A DNA stretch of 64,000 bases from UBA6054 sp963975575 (GCA_963975575.1 CAXBHL010000003.1:124001-188000); one strand, 5' to 3'; positions 15,816 to 24,954 are shown, numbered from the stretch's first letter. A program made the numbers and translations. Notes: generated by a model from the sequence alone, not told the origin.

Positions 15816-18350
15816 ATGTGCACACATGATCGCTCTTTCAATTTCCTTCTCTGCGTCGTTACCTCTGTGCTGGCGGTGGCCTCTGGTAGCGCGGCGACGG
15901 AGGACAACGCTGAAGGATCAGAAGCCTCGTCGCTTGACCCGCAGGCTCACAGGGAGCCATCGGTAGCCAGAGATGGTCTGGCTTCCCATAGAGATGAGAT
16001 TGGCGGCGACAACGATTGCGAGCCGCAATGGGCCGCGGAGTCGTTCTGTGTGGCGGGTCTGGATGGCACCGTCTACACCATGGTATCTTGGGACGATGGC
16101 ACGGGCGAGGCGCTTTACGTGGGCGGAACATTCTCCGTCGCGGAGTGTGCAACCATCTCGAACATCGCCCGCTGGGATGGTACGAGTTGGTCTCCGCTCG
16201 ATGCGGGATTGAACGGTGCGGTCACGGCATTGGTTGTCTTTGATGACGGTTCAGGGCCTGCGCTTTACGCGGCGGGTGCCTTCACTACTGCGGGCGGGGG
16301 GGCTGCCAATCGGATCGCCCGGTGGGACGGCTCGGGTTGGTCGCCGCTGGGATCGGGGCTGAACAACACCGCTCATTCACTCGCCGTTTTCGACGACGGA
16401 GGAGCAGGGGGCGGGGCGCTCTATGTGGGCGGCGAGTTCAGCAGAGCGGGTGGGCAGGATGCGACCCGCATCGCCCGATGGAACGGTGCAGTCTGGGCGC
16501 CGCTGGATTCTGGCGTGAATGGAACAGTCAAAGCCCTCACGGTCTTCGACGACGGCGGAGGGCATGGCCCGGCGCTGTACGCGGGGGGCGAGTTCACCAC
16601 CGCGGGCGGGAGTTCATCGGACTACATCGCTCGCTGGGACGGATCGGTCTGGTCCCCAATGGGATTAGGTTTGAACGACTGGGTCGAGGCCATGACGGTC
16701 TTTGATGACGGCTCAGGTCCGGCGCTCTTCGTGGGGGGACACTTCACCACCGCGGACGGTCAGCCCGCCAATCATATTGTCCGCTGGAATGGATCAGTCT
16801 GGTCCCCACTCGGAGAAGGGACGACTAGCACGGTTTACGCACTCACCGTCTTTGATGACGGCGAGGGTGCTGGGCCAGCGCTCTACGCGGGGGGTGGGTT
16901 CGCAAACGCGGGTGGCCAGCCCGCCAGCGGTATCGCACGCTGGGACGGCTCGACCTGGTCGCCGCTGGGAGCGGGGACCGTTGGGTGGGACCGTGCCCTG
17001 ACGGTCTTCGACGACGGTGGGGGAGCGGGACCATCGCTCTATGTGGGGGGGCAGTTCACCCGTGCGGGTGGTCAGGCAGCCAGCCGCATCGCCCGATGGG
17101 ACGGCTCGACCTGGTCGCCGCTGGGAGCGGGGATGAACGACGCGGTCTGGGCCCTGACGGTCTTCGACGACGGCTCGGGACCGGGGCTGTTTGTAGGAGG
17201 TGACTTCATCACCGTTGGTGGCCAGTCGGCCAGCCGAATCGCCCGCTGGGACGGTTCGGCCTGGTTGTCGTTGGGGTCGGGATTGAACAGTTCGGTCTAC
17301 GCCCTGATGGACTTCGACGACGGGTCCGGGCCTGCGCTCTACGCGGGGGGCTTGTTCAGCGGCGCGGGCGGCATCGCTTCGGCCTTCATCGCTCGTTGGG
17401 ACGGCACTAACTGGTCCCCGCTCGGATCCGGGATGAGCTGGCGCGTGAATGCGTTGGCCGTCTTCGACGACGGCTCAGGACCGGCGCTCTTCGCCGGAGG
17501 AGAGTTTGGCAATGCGGGCGGCAAATCGGTGAACTTCATCGCCCGCTGGGATGGTGCTTCCTGGTCCCCGCTTAGTTCCGGGATGAGCAGCATCGTCAAA
17601 GCTCTGGTGGTCTTCGATGACGGTTCGGGAACGGCCCTCTACGCCGGAGGCCGATTCACCAACGCGGGCGGGCAGGCGGCCAATTACATCGCCCGCTGGG
17701 ATGGTTCGACCTGGTCACCGGTGGGATCGGGATTGAACGGATGGGTCAACACGATGACGGTCTTCGACGATGGTTCTGGACCGGCGCTCTATGTGGGCGG
17801 TGTATTCACCTCCGCGGGCGGGCAGTCGGCCAGTCGAGTGGCCCGTTGGGATGGCACCGCGTGGTCACGGCTGGGAGCGGGGGTAAACAACTGGGTCAAC
17901 GCGTTGACCGTGTTCGATGACGGGTCAGGACAAGCGCTCTATGCGGGCGGCCAGTTCACTTCAGCGGGCGGGCAGGCGGCCGAAGGAATCGCCCGCTGGG
18001 ATGGCTCCGCATGGTCTACGCTGGGATCGGGATTAGGCGGTCCGCTCGGCTGGGTCCGGGCTCTGACAGGCTTCAACAACGGATCGAGTTCGGATCTATA
18101 CGCAGGAGGAGCGTTTTCTACCGCGGGCGGCAACGCCTCTGCCTACCTCGCCAAATGGCAAGGCTGCGCGAGCGGAGCAACCTGCCCGCCCGACCTCAAC
18201 GCCGACGGCCTGCTCAACTTCTTCGACATCGCCAACTTCCTGAACCTCTACCAGACTCAGGACCCCATCGCCGACTGGGCCAGCGACGGGCTATTCAACT
18301 TCTTTGACGTGGCGTCCTACCTCAACGCCTTCAACGCGGGCTGCCCCTAG
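15816..18350 (+). CDS. Secreted 14-repeat beta-propeller-like protein with GC-type dockerin
   Basis: The 844-residue protein has a signal peptide (LLCVVTSVLAVASGSAA) and then fourteen tandem repeats of about 50 residues. Each follows the pattern ALTVFDDGSGPALY-AGG-F-T-AGG-A--IARWDGS-WSPLGSGLN. The alternating beta pattern with conserved FDDG, AGG, ARWDG and WSPLG suggests a beta-propeller or beta-solenoid, like kelch-type repeats; I know of no activity for it. The C-terminus is a canonical GC-type dockerin, CPPDLNADG then LLNFFDIANFL and a second FFDVASYLNAFNAGCP copy. It is likely exported and held at the cell surface or in a matrix. The ATG at 15816 fits the signal peptide; no strong Shine-Dalgarno is visible. 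Confidence 0.85.
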   Translation: MCTHDRSFNFLLCVVTSVLAVASGSAATEDNAEGSEASSLDPQAHREPSVARDGLASHRDEIGGDNDCEPQWAAESFCVAGLDGTVYTMVSWDDGTGEALYVGGTFSVAECATISNIARWDGTSWSPLDAGLNGAVTALVVFDDGSGPALYAAGAFTTAGGGAANRIARWDGSGWSPLGSGLNNTAHSLAVFDDGGAGGGALYVGGEFSRAGGQDATRIARWNGAVWAPLDSGVNGTVKALTVFDDGGGHGPALYAGGEFTTAGGSSSDYIARWDGSVWSPMGLGLNDWVEAMTVFDDGSGPALFVGGHFTTADGQPANHIVRWNGSVWSPLGEGTTSTVYALTVFDDGEGAGPALYAGGGFANAGGQPASGIARWDGSTWSPLGAGTVGWDRALTVFDDGGGAGPSLYVGGQFTRAGGQAASRIARWDGSTWSPLGAGMNDAVWALTVFDDGSGPGLFVGGDFITVGGQSASRIARWDGSAWLSLGSGLNSSVYALMDFDDGSGPALYAGGLFSGAGGIASAFIARWDGTNWSPLGSGMSWRVNALAVFDDGSGPALFAGGEFGNAGGKSVNFIARWDGASWSPLSSGMSSIVKALVVFDDGSGTALYAGGRFTNAGGQAANYIARWDGSTWSPVGSGLNGWVNTMTVFDDGSGPALYVGGVFTSAGGQSASRVARWDGTAWSRLGAGVNNWVNALTVFDDGSGQALYAGGQFTSAGGQAAEGIARWDGSAWSTLGSGLGGPLGWVRALTGFNNGSSSDLYAGGAFSTAGGNASAYLAKWQGCASGATCPPDLNADGLLNFFDIANFLNLYQTQDPIADWASDGLFNFFDVASYLNAFNAGCP
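16062..18165 (+). repeat. 14 coding tandem repeats of about 150 bp
   Basis: The repeat units of the dockerin protein are diverged but clearly related at DNA level (for example CATCGCCCGCTGGGA and GTCTTCGACGACGG recur in most units). Unit length varies between about 150 and 160 bp through small in-frame changes in the FDDG-GP loop. Confidence 0.8.
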
Positions 18351-18410
18351 CGCGCGACACGGAACCGGCAATTGATCCGGACCAACTCAGACCGCCGAGG
18401 CCCCGGCCGC

Positions 18411-20384
18411 TCACGCCAGGCGCTGGCCCGGCAGCAGCGGGGGGACCGGCACGCCGAGCGTGTCGGCGATCGCCCGCAGCAGCTCGGCTTCCGGGGTGGT
18501 GATCTCCCGGTCCGCGCCCGCGCACAGGGCGCACGCCCGGAGCACGTCGCGCTTGAGCTTGGGCGCGAGGGTGGCCAGGGTGTTCAGGGCGGCGTCGAGC
18601 CGGTCCAGGCCGCTCTCGCCGGGGTCCATCAGCCGCACGCCGACGGGCGGCAGCGTGCCGGCGCCCAGGTCGAAGGCCTGGCGGGCCTTTCTGGCCTCCT
18701 CGGCGCCCGCGTGGGCCATCACCGAGAGCAGCACGCTCAGCTCGTTGCCCAGCTTGTTGAGCGCGAAGTAGTGCACCCCCCGCGGCCGGGCGTCGCCGAA
18801 CCGCTCGTCGAGGTGTCGGGTCAGCACGCCCAGGGTCACCCACTCGAACAAGTCCACCTTGCGGTCCGCGCCGATCAGGTCGCGCACGGCGGCCCTGAAC
18901 CCCGCGTGCTGCGATTCGGACATGTGCCCGAGCGCGCCCAACGTCATGTCGAGCAGCGGCAGGCGGTGGGACCGCGATAGAGCGACGGCCTGCGGCGCGA
19001 GCTTGGCCGTCAGGGCGCCCATGGCCCGGTCGGTCCGCTCCAGACTGGCGATCTGCTTGTCGCGGACGGCGTCGTCGGCGTCGAGCAGGAGGGCGTAGAC
19101 CACCGCTCGGGCGCTGTACGGCTGGCGGGCCGCCTCGCGCAAAGCCTCGGGGATCGCCAGGATCACCGACCGCGCGTGCTCGACGTGCTCCGGGGTGGCC
19201 TGCCCGGCCAGCGCCAGCAGCGGGAGCAGGGCCGCGGCCCGGTTGGCGCCGTCAGGAACAGGGATCGACGATCGGGCACCCCGCCCGCCGGGCGCGGGAA
19301 TGCGCTCGCGTCGGTCCGCGGTGGCCGGCCGATCGGCGCGGGTCAGCGGCGGGAGCATCGTGCCGTCCCAGGACGGGTCCACCCGCTTGATCCGCACCGG
19401 CAGCGGCGGGTGCGACGCGAGCGCCGAACCGAAGAACGACGAGCCGGACAATGCCTCGCCGAAGAACATGTGCCCGGCTTCGTGGGCTCGGGGATGGCGG
19501 ACCCGGGCGTGGGAGGCCGCGCCCCCGATCCGGCGCAGGGCGTTGCCGATGCCCTCGGGGTTGCGGGTGAACTGCACCGCCGAGGCGTCGGCCAGGAACT
19601 CCCGCTCGCGGCTGACCGCGGCCTGGATGATGCGGGCCGCCAGCGAGCCGACCGAGCCGATCACCAGCAGCCCGATCCCCACCGCGAACATGACCAGGAT
19701 CGCCGAGCCGCCGTTCTTGTTCCGCCCGCCGCCGTACGGCGCGAACCGCAGCACGGTGTAGCCGATCAGGGAGAGCAGCAGGATGCCGTTGAGCAGCCCG
19801 ATGAGCCGGATGTTCAGGCGCATGTCGCCGTTGAGGATGTGGCTGAACTCGTGGGCCATTACGCCCTGCAACTCGTCACGGGTCAGGCCCTGAACGCAGC
19901 CGCGGGTCACGCCGATCACCGCGTCCCCGGGCGAATAGCCCGCGGCGAACGCGTTGATGCCCGCCTCCTTGTCCATCAGGTAGACCGGCGGCACGGGCAC
20001 GCCCGAGGCGATGGCCATCTCCTCGACCACGTTGAGCACGCGGCGCTCGTCGGGGTCGCGGGTCGAGTCGTCGATCGGGCGCCCGCCCAGGGCCCGGGCG
20101 ACGACCTGCCCGCCCCCCCGCAGCTCGGCGATGCGGTACAGACTCCCCCCAGCGATGAGCAGGAGCGTGAACACGCCGGCCGCGCCGGAAACCGCGACGA
20201 TCTCGACGGCGGAAGGGCCGCGCTCCGCGTCGCCCGTGCCGGCGGCGACGGCCGCCGCGAGCAGGGACACTGCGCCCACGACCGCGATCACGGCGATCGT
20301 GTACAGCAGCACCAGCCTGCCGGACCGCGACCGGGCCCGGTCCTGGTGTTCGAAGAAGTCCATGCTCGGGCGGGCAGCGTCCAT
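18411..20384 (-). CDS. M48-family (HtpX-like) membrane metallopeptidase with long C-terminal extension
   Basis: The N-terminal half is an HtpX-type peptidase: two transmembrane segments (about 25-48 and 60-80), the zinc motif HEFSH (178-182), two further membrane segments (195-250) and the third ligand Glu in the EREFLAD segment (260-266). HtpX is usually about 290 residues; this protein has 657. The extra 330 residues are helical, and the end contains a stretch (CAGADREITTPEAELLRAIA) resembling TerB-like domains. It is membrane-bound with the active site in the cytoplasm by analogy, and probably acts in membrane-protein quality control. ATG 20384 has GGAG nine bases upstream. It lies 27 bp after lemA, a common pairing. 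Confidence 0.88.
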   Translation of the reverse strand: MDAARPSMDFFEHQDRARSRSGRLVLLYTIAVIAVVGAVSLLAAAVAAGTGDAERGPSAVEIVAVSGAAGVFTLLLIAGGSLYRIAELRGGGQVVARALGGRPIDDSTRDPDERRVLNVVEEMAIASGVPVPPVYLMDKEAGINAFAAGYSPGDAVIGVTRGCVQGLTRDELQGVMAHEFSHILNGDMRLNIRLIGLLNGILLLSLIGYTVLRFAPYGGGRNKNGGSAILVMFAVGIGLLVIGSVGSLAARIIQAAVSREREFLADASAVQFTRNPEGIGNALRRIGGAASHARVRHPRAHEAGHMFFGEALSGSSFFGSALASHPPLPVRIKRVDPSWDGTMLPPLTRADRPATADRRERIPAPGGRGARSSIPVPDGANRAAALLPLLALAGQATPEHVEHARSVILAIPEALREAARQPYSARAVVYALLLDADDAVRDKQIASLERTDRAMGALTAKLAPQAVALSRSHRLPLLDMTLGALGHMSESQHAGFRAAVRDLIGADRKVDLFEWVTLGVLTRHLDERFGDARPRGVHYFALNKLGNELSVLLSVMAHAGAEEARKARQAFDLGAGTLPPVGVRLMDPGESGLDRLDAALNTLATLAPKLKRDVLRACALCAGADREITTPEAELLRAIADTLGVPVPPLLPGQRLA

Positions 20385-20411
20385 CGGGCGTCGGCTCCCA
20401 AGCGGGGCGGG

Positions 20412-21017
20412 TTACTTGAAGCTGACCTTCGGCGCGTCCTGGATCTGGGCCGAGTCGGCGAACTCCAGCAGCGAAGCGTTGGTGGCGTGGCCGAACAGCG
20501 GTGCGACGATCACCGGCGGGAACGACTGGCGGTAGGTGTTGTAGCTGGTCACCGCGTCGTTGAACGCCTGGCGGCTGAAGGCCACCTTGTTCTCGGTGGA
20601 GGTGATCTCCTCCTGCAGGGCCATCATGTTCTGGTTGGCCTTGAGGTCGGGATAGGCCTCCATCACGGCGAACAGCCGGCCCATCGCGCCGGTCAGGGCG
20701 CTCTCGGCCCCGGCCAGCTGGCTCATCGCGTTCGGATCGCCGGGGTTCTTCGCCGCGTTGCTCAGCCCGCCGGCCGCGACGTTGCGGGCCGCGATGACCG
20801 CCTCGAGCGTCTCGCGCTCGTGGCTCATGTAGCCCTTGGCCGTCTCGACCAGGTTGGGGATCAGGTCGTGCCGACGCTTGAGCTGGACCTCGATCTGCGC
20901 GAACGCGTTCTCATAGCGGTTCTTGAACGCCACGAGCTTGTTGTAAATGCCGATCACCAGCACCGCCAGCACGATCAGCACCAGAACGGCAACGCCCAAC
21001 CAGATCAGTCCGCCCAT
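20412..21017 (-). CDS. lemA: LemA family protein
   Basis: LemA proteins have one N-terminal membrane segment and a long helical bundle outside it; their molecular role is not established. This 201-residue protein starts MGGLIWLGVAVL with the hydrophobic helix at about 3-24, then YNKLVAFKNRYENAFAQIEVQLKRRHDLIPNL split across the family's signature region, and PPVIVAPLFGH near the end. I choose ATG 21017, preceded by GGAGG at six bases; the longer frame to 21041 is not needed. It is cotranscribed with the M48 peptidase, an association seen in many bacteria. Confidence 0.93.
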   Translation of the reverse strand: MGGLIWLGVAVLVLIVLAVLVIGIYNKLVAFKNRYENAFAQIEVQLKRRHDLIPNLVETAKGYMSHERETLEAVIAARNVAAGGLSNAAKNPGDPNAMSQLAGAESALTGAMGRLFAVMEAYPDLKANQNMMALQEEITSTENKVAFSRQAFNDAVTSYNTYRQSFPPVIVAPLFGHATNASLLEFADSAQIQDAPKVSFK

Positions 21018-21079
21018 GTCAACCTCCCGTGCGTGTGGCAAACGTGCGGCGACCCCCCGAGCGGCGTCGCGTCGGGGGA

Positions 21080-21088
21080 ATCATACCA
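21080..21088 (-). promoter_or_regulatory. Candidate extended -10 promoter for lemA operon
   Basis: On the minus strand TGG precedes TATGAT (-10, 21085-21080), a strong extended -10. No good -35 is seen. Transcription would start near 21073, leaving about 56 nt before ATG 21017. Confidence 0.45.
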
Positions 21089-21172
21089 GCAACCCGTTCA
21101 TGGGCCTTGTCCGGCCGCTCTTTCTCGCCCGATCGGACATCGTCCGGCGGGGCCCCGGGGCGTGGCGCCCCT

Positions 21173-24112
21173 TTATGCGACGCCCACGGCCCGGGCGTCC
21201 CGGTCGGAGAGCATGCCCCCGTCCGAGCGGGCCTTGACCGTCCCGTCGCGCTTCCAGCTCCGCTCGCAGCGGGGCTCGTCCCGAAGGTCGAGCACCTCGG
21301 GCTCGCCGGCGCCGGGGAGGACCTCGAAACGGGAGACGCCGCAGAAATCGGCCAGGTCCGCCGGGTCAAAGCCGGACAGCACGCCGCCTTCGTCGTGGGC
21401 CCGCAGGCCCGCGTCGAGCGGGTTGTCGATGCCGCGGGTGGCCCGGGCCTGCTCGAGCGCGCGGGAGGCGCGTTCGATCAGGTCCATCACCTTCGCCCAG
21501 CGGGCGTCGGGCGCGGCGCCGCTCGCAGCCGGGAAACCGGTCAGGTGGACGCAGGTGTCGTCCTCGGCCCGGTGCAGGGCGCGGAAGGCCTCGTCGGCGG
21601 TGTGGCACAGCACCGGTGCGAGCAGCTGGCACAGGCCCTCGGTCAACGTCCACAGGGCCGCCTGGGTCCGGCGCCGCCGGGGCGCGTCGGGCTCGTCGCA
21701 ATAGAGCCGGTCCTTGACCGCCGAGAGGTACTCGCTGCTCAGGGTAGTGTTGCAGAAGCTGTACAGCAGCTTGTGCGCCTCGTGGAACGCGTACCGCTCG
21801 AACGCGGCCCGGACCTTGACCGCCAGCGCGTCGAACTCCCCGAGCACCCACGCCTCGAGCGAGGCGGGGTCGTGGGCGACGGGCGCGTGGTCGTAGTCGC
21901 CCAGGTTGCTGAGCATGAACCGCAGCGTGTTGCGGACCTTCACGTAGCTCTGCCCGGCGAGGGCGAAGAACTCCTCGTCCACCTTTACGTCGTTCTCGTA
22001 GGCGATCGAGCAGACCCACCAGCGCAGCACGTCGGCGCCGTATCGGTCGAACAGGTCCTTGAGCGCGGCGCCCTTGGACTTGGAGAGCTTTTTGCCGTCC
22101 TTGTCGACCATGAACCCGTGGGTCAGCAGCGTCCGGAAGGGGGCCTCGCCGGTCACGCCCACCGCCGGCAGCAGCGAGAGCTGGAACCAGCCGCGGTGCT
22201 GGTCCGAGCCCTCAAGGTACAGGTCCACGGGATAGGCCGCGTCCCCGAAACGCTGGCGCATTACCGCGTTCCACGACGAGCCGGACTCGAACCACACGTC
22301 GAGGATGTCGTTCCCCTTCTTGAGGTCGCCGAAGCCGACGGAACCGGAACGCAGCGCGCCGGGCGCGTCCGCGTCGGCCTTTGCGTCGTAGCCCGCCAGC
22401 AGCTCGGCCGGCGACATCGAGAACCAAGCGTCCGATCCGTTGGCCCGCACCACCGCCGAAACGGCCCTGACGGAGGCTTCGGTCATGAACGCCGAGCCAT
22501 CGGGCATGGTGAACGCGGGGATCGGCAGGCCCCACGCCCGCTGGCGGCTGATGCACCAGTCCGGGCGGCTCTCGAGCATGCCCCGCATGCGGTTGCGACC
22601 CCACGCGGGCACGAACGAGACCGTTCCGCCGGCCCCCGTCGCGCCCAGCGCCATCTCCCGCATGGACTTGCCGTCCCGCTTGGTGGGGTGATCAACGCCG
22701 ACGAACCACTGCTCGGTGCTGCGGAAGATCACCGGGGTCTTGCTCCGCCAGTCGTGCGGGTACGAGTGCATGAAGGTGTGCTGATAGAACATGTGCCCCG
22801 ACTCGGTCAGGCGCTTGGCGATGACCGCGTTGGCGGCCCAGATGTTCTGGCCGCGGATCCACTCGGGCACGGAGTCGTCGTAGGTGCCGTCGGCCCGCAC
22901 GGGGCAATAAACCGGCAGACCGACCCGCAGGCCGGTCTGATAGTCCTCGGTGCCGTGCCCGGGGGCGGTGTGCACCAGGCCGGTGCCGTCCTCGAGCGTG
23001 ACGTAGTCGGCCGACACGACCGAATAGCACTTGGACACGTCCGCGCCCTCGACCGCGGGGGCGGCATCGCGGAACGGGTGCTTGTACCGCAGCCCCACGA
23101 GCCGGTCGCCCGTGGTGGTGGCGAGGACTTCGACGTCCTCGGCCTTGGCGGACTTGGCGACCTTGGGCAGCAACTCGGCCGCGAGCACGGTCAGGTTGCC
23201 GTCGACCTTGGCCAGCGCGTACTCGAACTTCTCGTGCACGGCGATCGCCACGTTGGCGGGCAGCGTCCACGGGGTGGTCGTCCAGATCATGAAGCTGGGC
23301 GTGGCGTGCAGGTCCCGTTCGTCGCGGTCGTCCTCGGAGAGGCCGAAGGCCGCGTAGATCGCGTCGGCGTCGGCGCCCTCGAAATCGACGTACACCGACA
23401 GGTCCTCGCGGTCCTCGTACTCGAGTTCGGCCTCGGCCAGCGCGGTCTCGTTGGCGATCGACCAGTGCACGGGCTTGAGCGCCTTGTAGACCAGCCCCTG
23501 GGCGCACAGCCCGGCGAGCACCTCGAGCACCGCGGCCTCGTAGTCGGGCGCCATCGTCAGGTACGGGTCGGCGTAATCGGCGGTGGTCAGCAGACGCTGC
23601 ATCTGCCCGGACTGCAGGGCGATCTGCTTGTCGGCGTAGGCCTTGCACTCACGACGCACGGCCATCCGCCGGGTGTCCTCGTCGAGCGTCTCGAGCTTCT
23701 TGGCCTTGCCCGACTCGACCAGGTCGGTCATCACCTTGTGCTCGATGGGCAGGCCGTGGCAGTCCCAGCCCGGCACGAAGGGGCAGTCCTGGCCCATCAT
23801 GAACCGGCTGCGGACGACAAAGTCCTTCAGGCATTTGTTCATGAGGTGGCCCAGGTGGATCGAGCCGTTGGCGTAGGGCGGGCCGTCGTGGAACACGAAG
23901 CGGTCGCGTCCGGCGGATGCGTCACGCATGGCGGCGTACAGGCCCTTGCCGCCGGCGAGTTTGTCCCACCGTTTGAGGGTGGCGGGCTCGTTCTGCACCA
24001 GGCTCGCCTTCATCGCGAAGGCGGTCTTGGGCAGGTTCAGGGTCTTCTTGTAGTTGGGCTTGTCGGCGGCTTCGGACGGCCGGGCGGCGGACGGCTGGGT
24101 CTGGTCGGGCAT
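21173..24112 (-). CDS. ileS: Isoleucyl-tRNA synthetase
   Basis: A class I aminoacyl-tRNA synthetase of 979 residues that charges tRNA-Ile. The HIGH-type signature is HLGH (86-89) after GPPYANGS, and the KMSKS-type loop is KKLSKS near 673-678; the CP1 editing domain with TTTPWTLPAN is intact, as is the LDVWFESGSSWN motif. In many bacterial IleRS proteins the C-terminus binds zinc through two CxxC pairs. Here the matching region reads CERSW ... LSDRDA, so only one of four cysteines remains. The ATG at 24112 has GAGG upstream and a strong leader hairpin. The gene is monocistronic or followed by lemA after 155 bp with its own promoter. Confidence 0.97.
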   Translation of the reverse strand: MPDQTQPSAARPSEAADKPNYKKTLNLPKTAFAMKASLVQNEPATLKRWDKLAGGKGLYAAMRDASAGRDRFVFHDGPPYANGSIHLGHLMNKCLKDFVVRSRFMMGQDCPFVPGWDCHGLPIEHKVMTDLVESGKAKKLETLDEDTRRMAVRRECKAYADKQIALQSGQMQRLLTTADYADPYLTMAPDYEAAVLEVLAGLCAQGLVYKALKPVHWSIANETALAEAELEYEDREDLSVYVDFEGADADAIYAAFGLSEDDRDERDLHATPSFMIWTTTPWTLPANVAIAVHEKFEYALAKVDGNLTVLAAELLPKVAKSAKAEDVEVLATTTGDRLVGLRYKHPFRDAAPAVEGADVSKCYSVVSADYVTLEDGTGLVHTAPGHGTEDYQTGLRVGLPVYCPVRADGTYDDSVPEWIRGQNIWAANAVIAKRLTESGHMFYQHTFMHSYPHDWRSKTPVIFRSTEQWFVGVDHPTKRDGKSMREMALGATGAGGTVSFVPAWGRNRMRGMLESRPDWCISRQRAWGLPIPAFTMPDGSAFMTEASVRAVSAVVRANGSDAWFSMSPAELLAGYDAKADADAPGALRSGSVGFGDLKKGNDILDVWFESGSSWNAVMRQRFGDAAYPVDLYLEGSDQHRGWFQLSLLPAVGVTGEAPFRTLLTHGFMVDKDGKKLSKSKGAALKDLFDRYGADVLRWWVCSIAYENDVKVDEEFFALAGQSYVKVRNTLRFMLSNLGDYDHAPVAHDPASLEAWVLGEFDALAVKVRAAFERYAFHEAHKLLYSFCNTTLSSEYLSAVKDRLYCDEPDAPRRRRTQAALWTLTEGLCQLLAPVLCHTADEAFRALHRAEDDTCVHLTGFPAASGAAPDARWAKVMDLIERASRALEQARATRGIDNPLDAGLRAHDEGGVLSGFDPADLADFCGVSRFEVLPGAGEPEVLDLRDEPRCERSWKRDGTVKARSDGGMLSDRDARAVGVA

Positions 24113-24128
24113 CGGGGATCACCTCGCA

Positions 24129-24149
24129 CCCGGCGCGGCCCGCGCCGGG
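24129..24149 (-). promoter_or_regulatory. ileS: Stable hairpin in the ileS leader, next to the ribosome site
   Basis: CCCGGCGCG and CGCGCCGGG form a perfect 9-bp stem with a 3-nt loop, about 17 nt before the start codon and abutting the GAGG Shine-Dalgarno. It could modulate ileS translation. No T-box features were recognised. Confidence 0.4.
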
Positions 24150-24336
24150 GTGGATCATTGGTCTTCGGATCAATCAGGAACGGACGCTTTCGAAACGGAC
24201 GTCTGGGTCGGCCGGGTCGGCCCGGCGGCCCCGCGAGCGGTCGTCCCGGCACGATCGCCGGACGCCCCTCAGCGGGGCGGGCTAATTCGGCGGCCCTGCA
24301 CCGCCCCGGCTTGTCCGGTGTCCGTGGTCATGTAGG

Positions 24337-24342
24337 AGTATA
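24337..24342 (-). promoter_or_regulatory. ileS: Candidate -10 element (TATACT) upstream of ileS
   Basis: TATACT lies immediately downstream of the terminator of the preceding minus-strand gene. It would give an ileS leader of roughly 220 nt. No matching -35 is seen. Confidence 0.35.
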
Positions 24343-24348
24343 TCGACG

Positions 24349-24376
24349 AAAAAACCCCGGGATCGAGATCCCGGGG
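24349..24376 (-). terminator. Rho-independent terminator of the DUF2617-like gene
   Basis: CCCCGGGATC (24355-24364) pairs perfectly with GATCCCGGGG (24367-24376). On the minus strand the 10-bp stem is followed at once by six T residues. It lies 24 bp after the stop of the gene at 24400. Confidence 0.85.
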
Positions 24377-24399
24377 CCAGAGTTCTGCCGCGGCGGGGC

Positions 24400-24954
24400 T
24401 CACTTGTGCTCGAAGATCGTCTGCGTCCGCAGGACCAGCCCCTCGCGGGCGATCATGTGATAGGCCTGGATGTGGACCTCGCGGGCGAAACGCTGGGTGT
24501 CGATGATCGACATGCACGCCCCGGCCTCGTCGGTCCAGCGGTAGGCCAGGGCCCGGGTCTCGCGGGCGAGTTCGTCGAGTTCCTCGTAGGTGGCGTGGTA
24601 CAGGTTTTCGCCCAGCTGCTCGGTCTGGGCGCTGGTCATGTAGCCGATGCCGGTTTCCTCGAACTCCCGCTCCATCTCCCGCTCGCCGGCGCAGAGGAAG
24701 GCCTCGACGACGCCGGAATCGGGCAGGCCGCGTTCCTGATCGGTGACCAGCTCGGTCAGCGTGTGCCCGCCGAACTCGAAGATCAGCACGTGCCGCCCGG
24801 GCAGGGCCCAGGCCTCGAAGGCGTACCGCCCGTGGAGCACGGAGCGGCGGTCGCGGATGTCGAACAGCTCGGGGTGGATGCCGCGGTTATAGATGACGGA
24901 CTGATAGGTCTGCAGGGCGCTGGGGGCCGGGGGGGCGGTCCGGATGGGTGCCAT
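24400..24954 (-). CDS. Conserved hypothetical protein, DUF2617-like (tentative)
   Basis: A 184-residue soluble protein without signal peptide or membrane segment. It has a YNRGIHPELF segment near the start, a central FGGHTLTELV and a final VLRTQTIFE strand. The 'HPELF ... TLTE ... QSVF-like ending' layout resembles DUF2617 proteins from planctomycetes, recalled from memory only. Function is unknown. The start at ATG 24954 has AAGGA seven bases upstream; the frame continues upstream without protein-like sequence. It is a single-gene unit with a strong terminator, divergent from the HEAT-like gene. Confidence 0.6.
   Translation of the reverse strand: MAPIRTAPPAPSALQTYQSVIYNRGIHPELFDIRDRRSVLHGRYAFEAWALPGRHVLIFEFGGHTLTELVTDQERGLPDSGVVEAFLCAGEREMEREFEETGIGYMTSAQTEQLGENLYHATYEELDELARETRALAYRWTDEAGACMSIIDTQRFAREVHIQAYHMIAREGLVLRTQTIFEHK

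Noticed and set aside
16062..18165. CRISPR-like array
   Set aside because: The repeats are 150 bp, diverged, in frame and encode a regular protein repeat; there are no short identical repeats with unique spacers.
24113..24348. T-box riboswitch before ileS
   Set aside because: No T-box sequence, specifier loop or competing terminator could be made out; only a single hairpin near the ribosome site.
21029..24460. Open frame of over 1100 codons opposite ileS
   Set aside because: It is the GC-rich shadow of ileS: composition is Gly/Val/Arg/His-rich with no domain, and ileS on the other strand is certain. The same applies to the long frames opposite cysDN (2476-4800, plus), the TPR gene (40477-43887, minus), fliF-fliG-fliH (47664-51284, minus) and motA-motB-fliL (58827-61190, minus).
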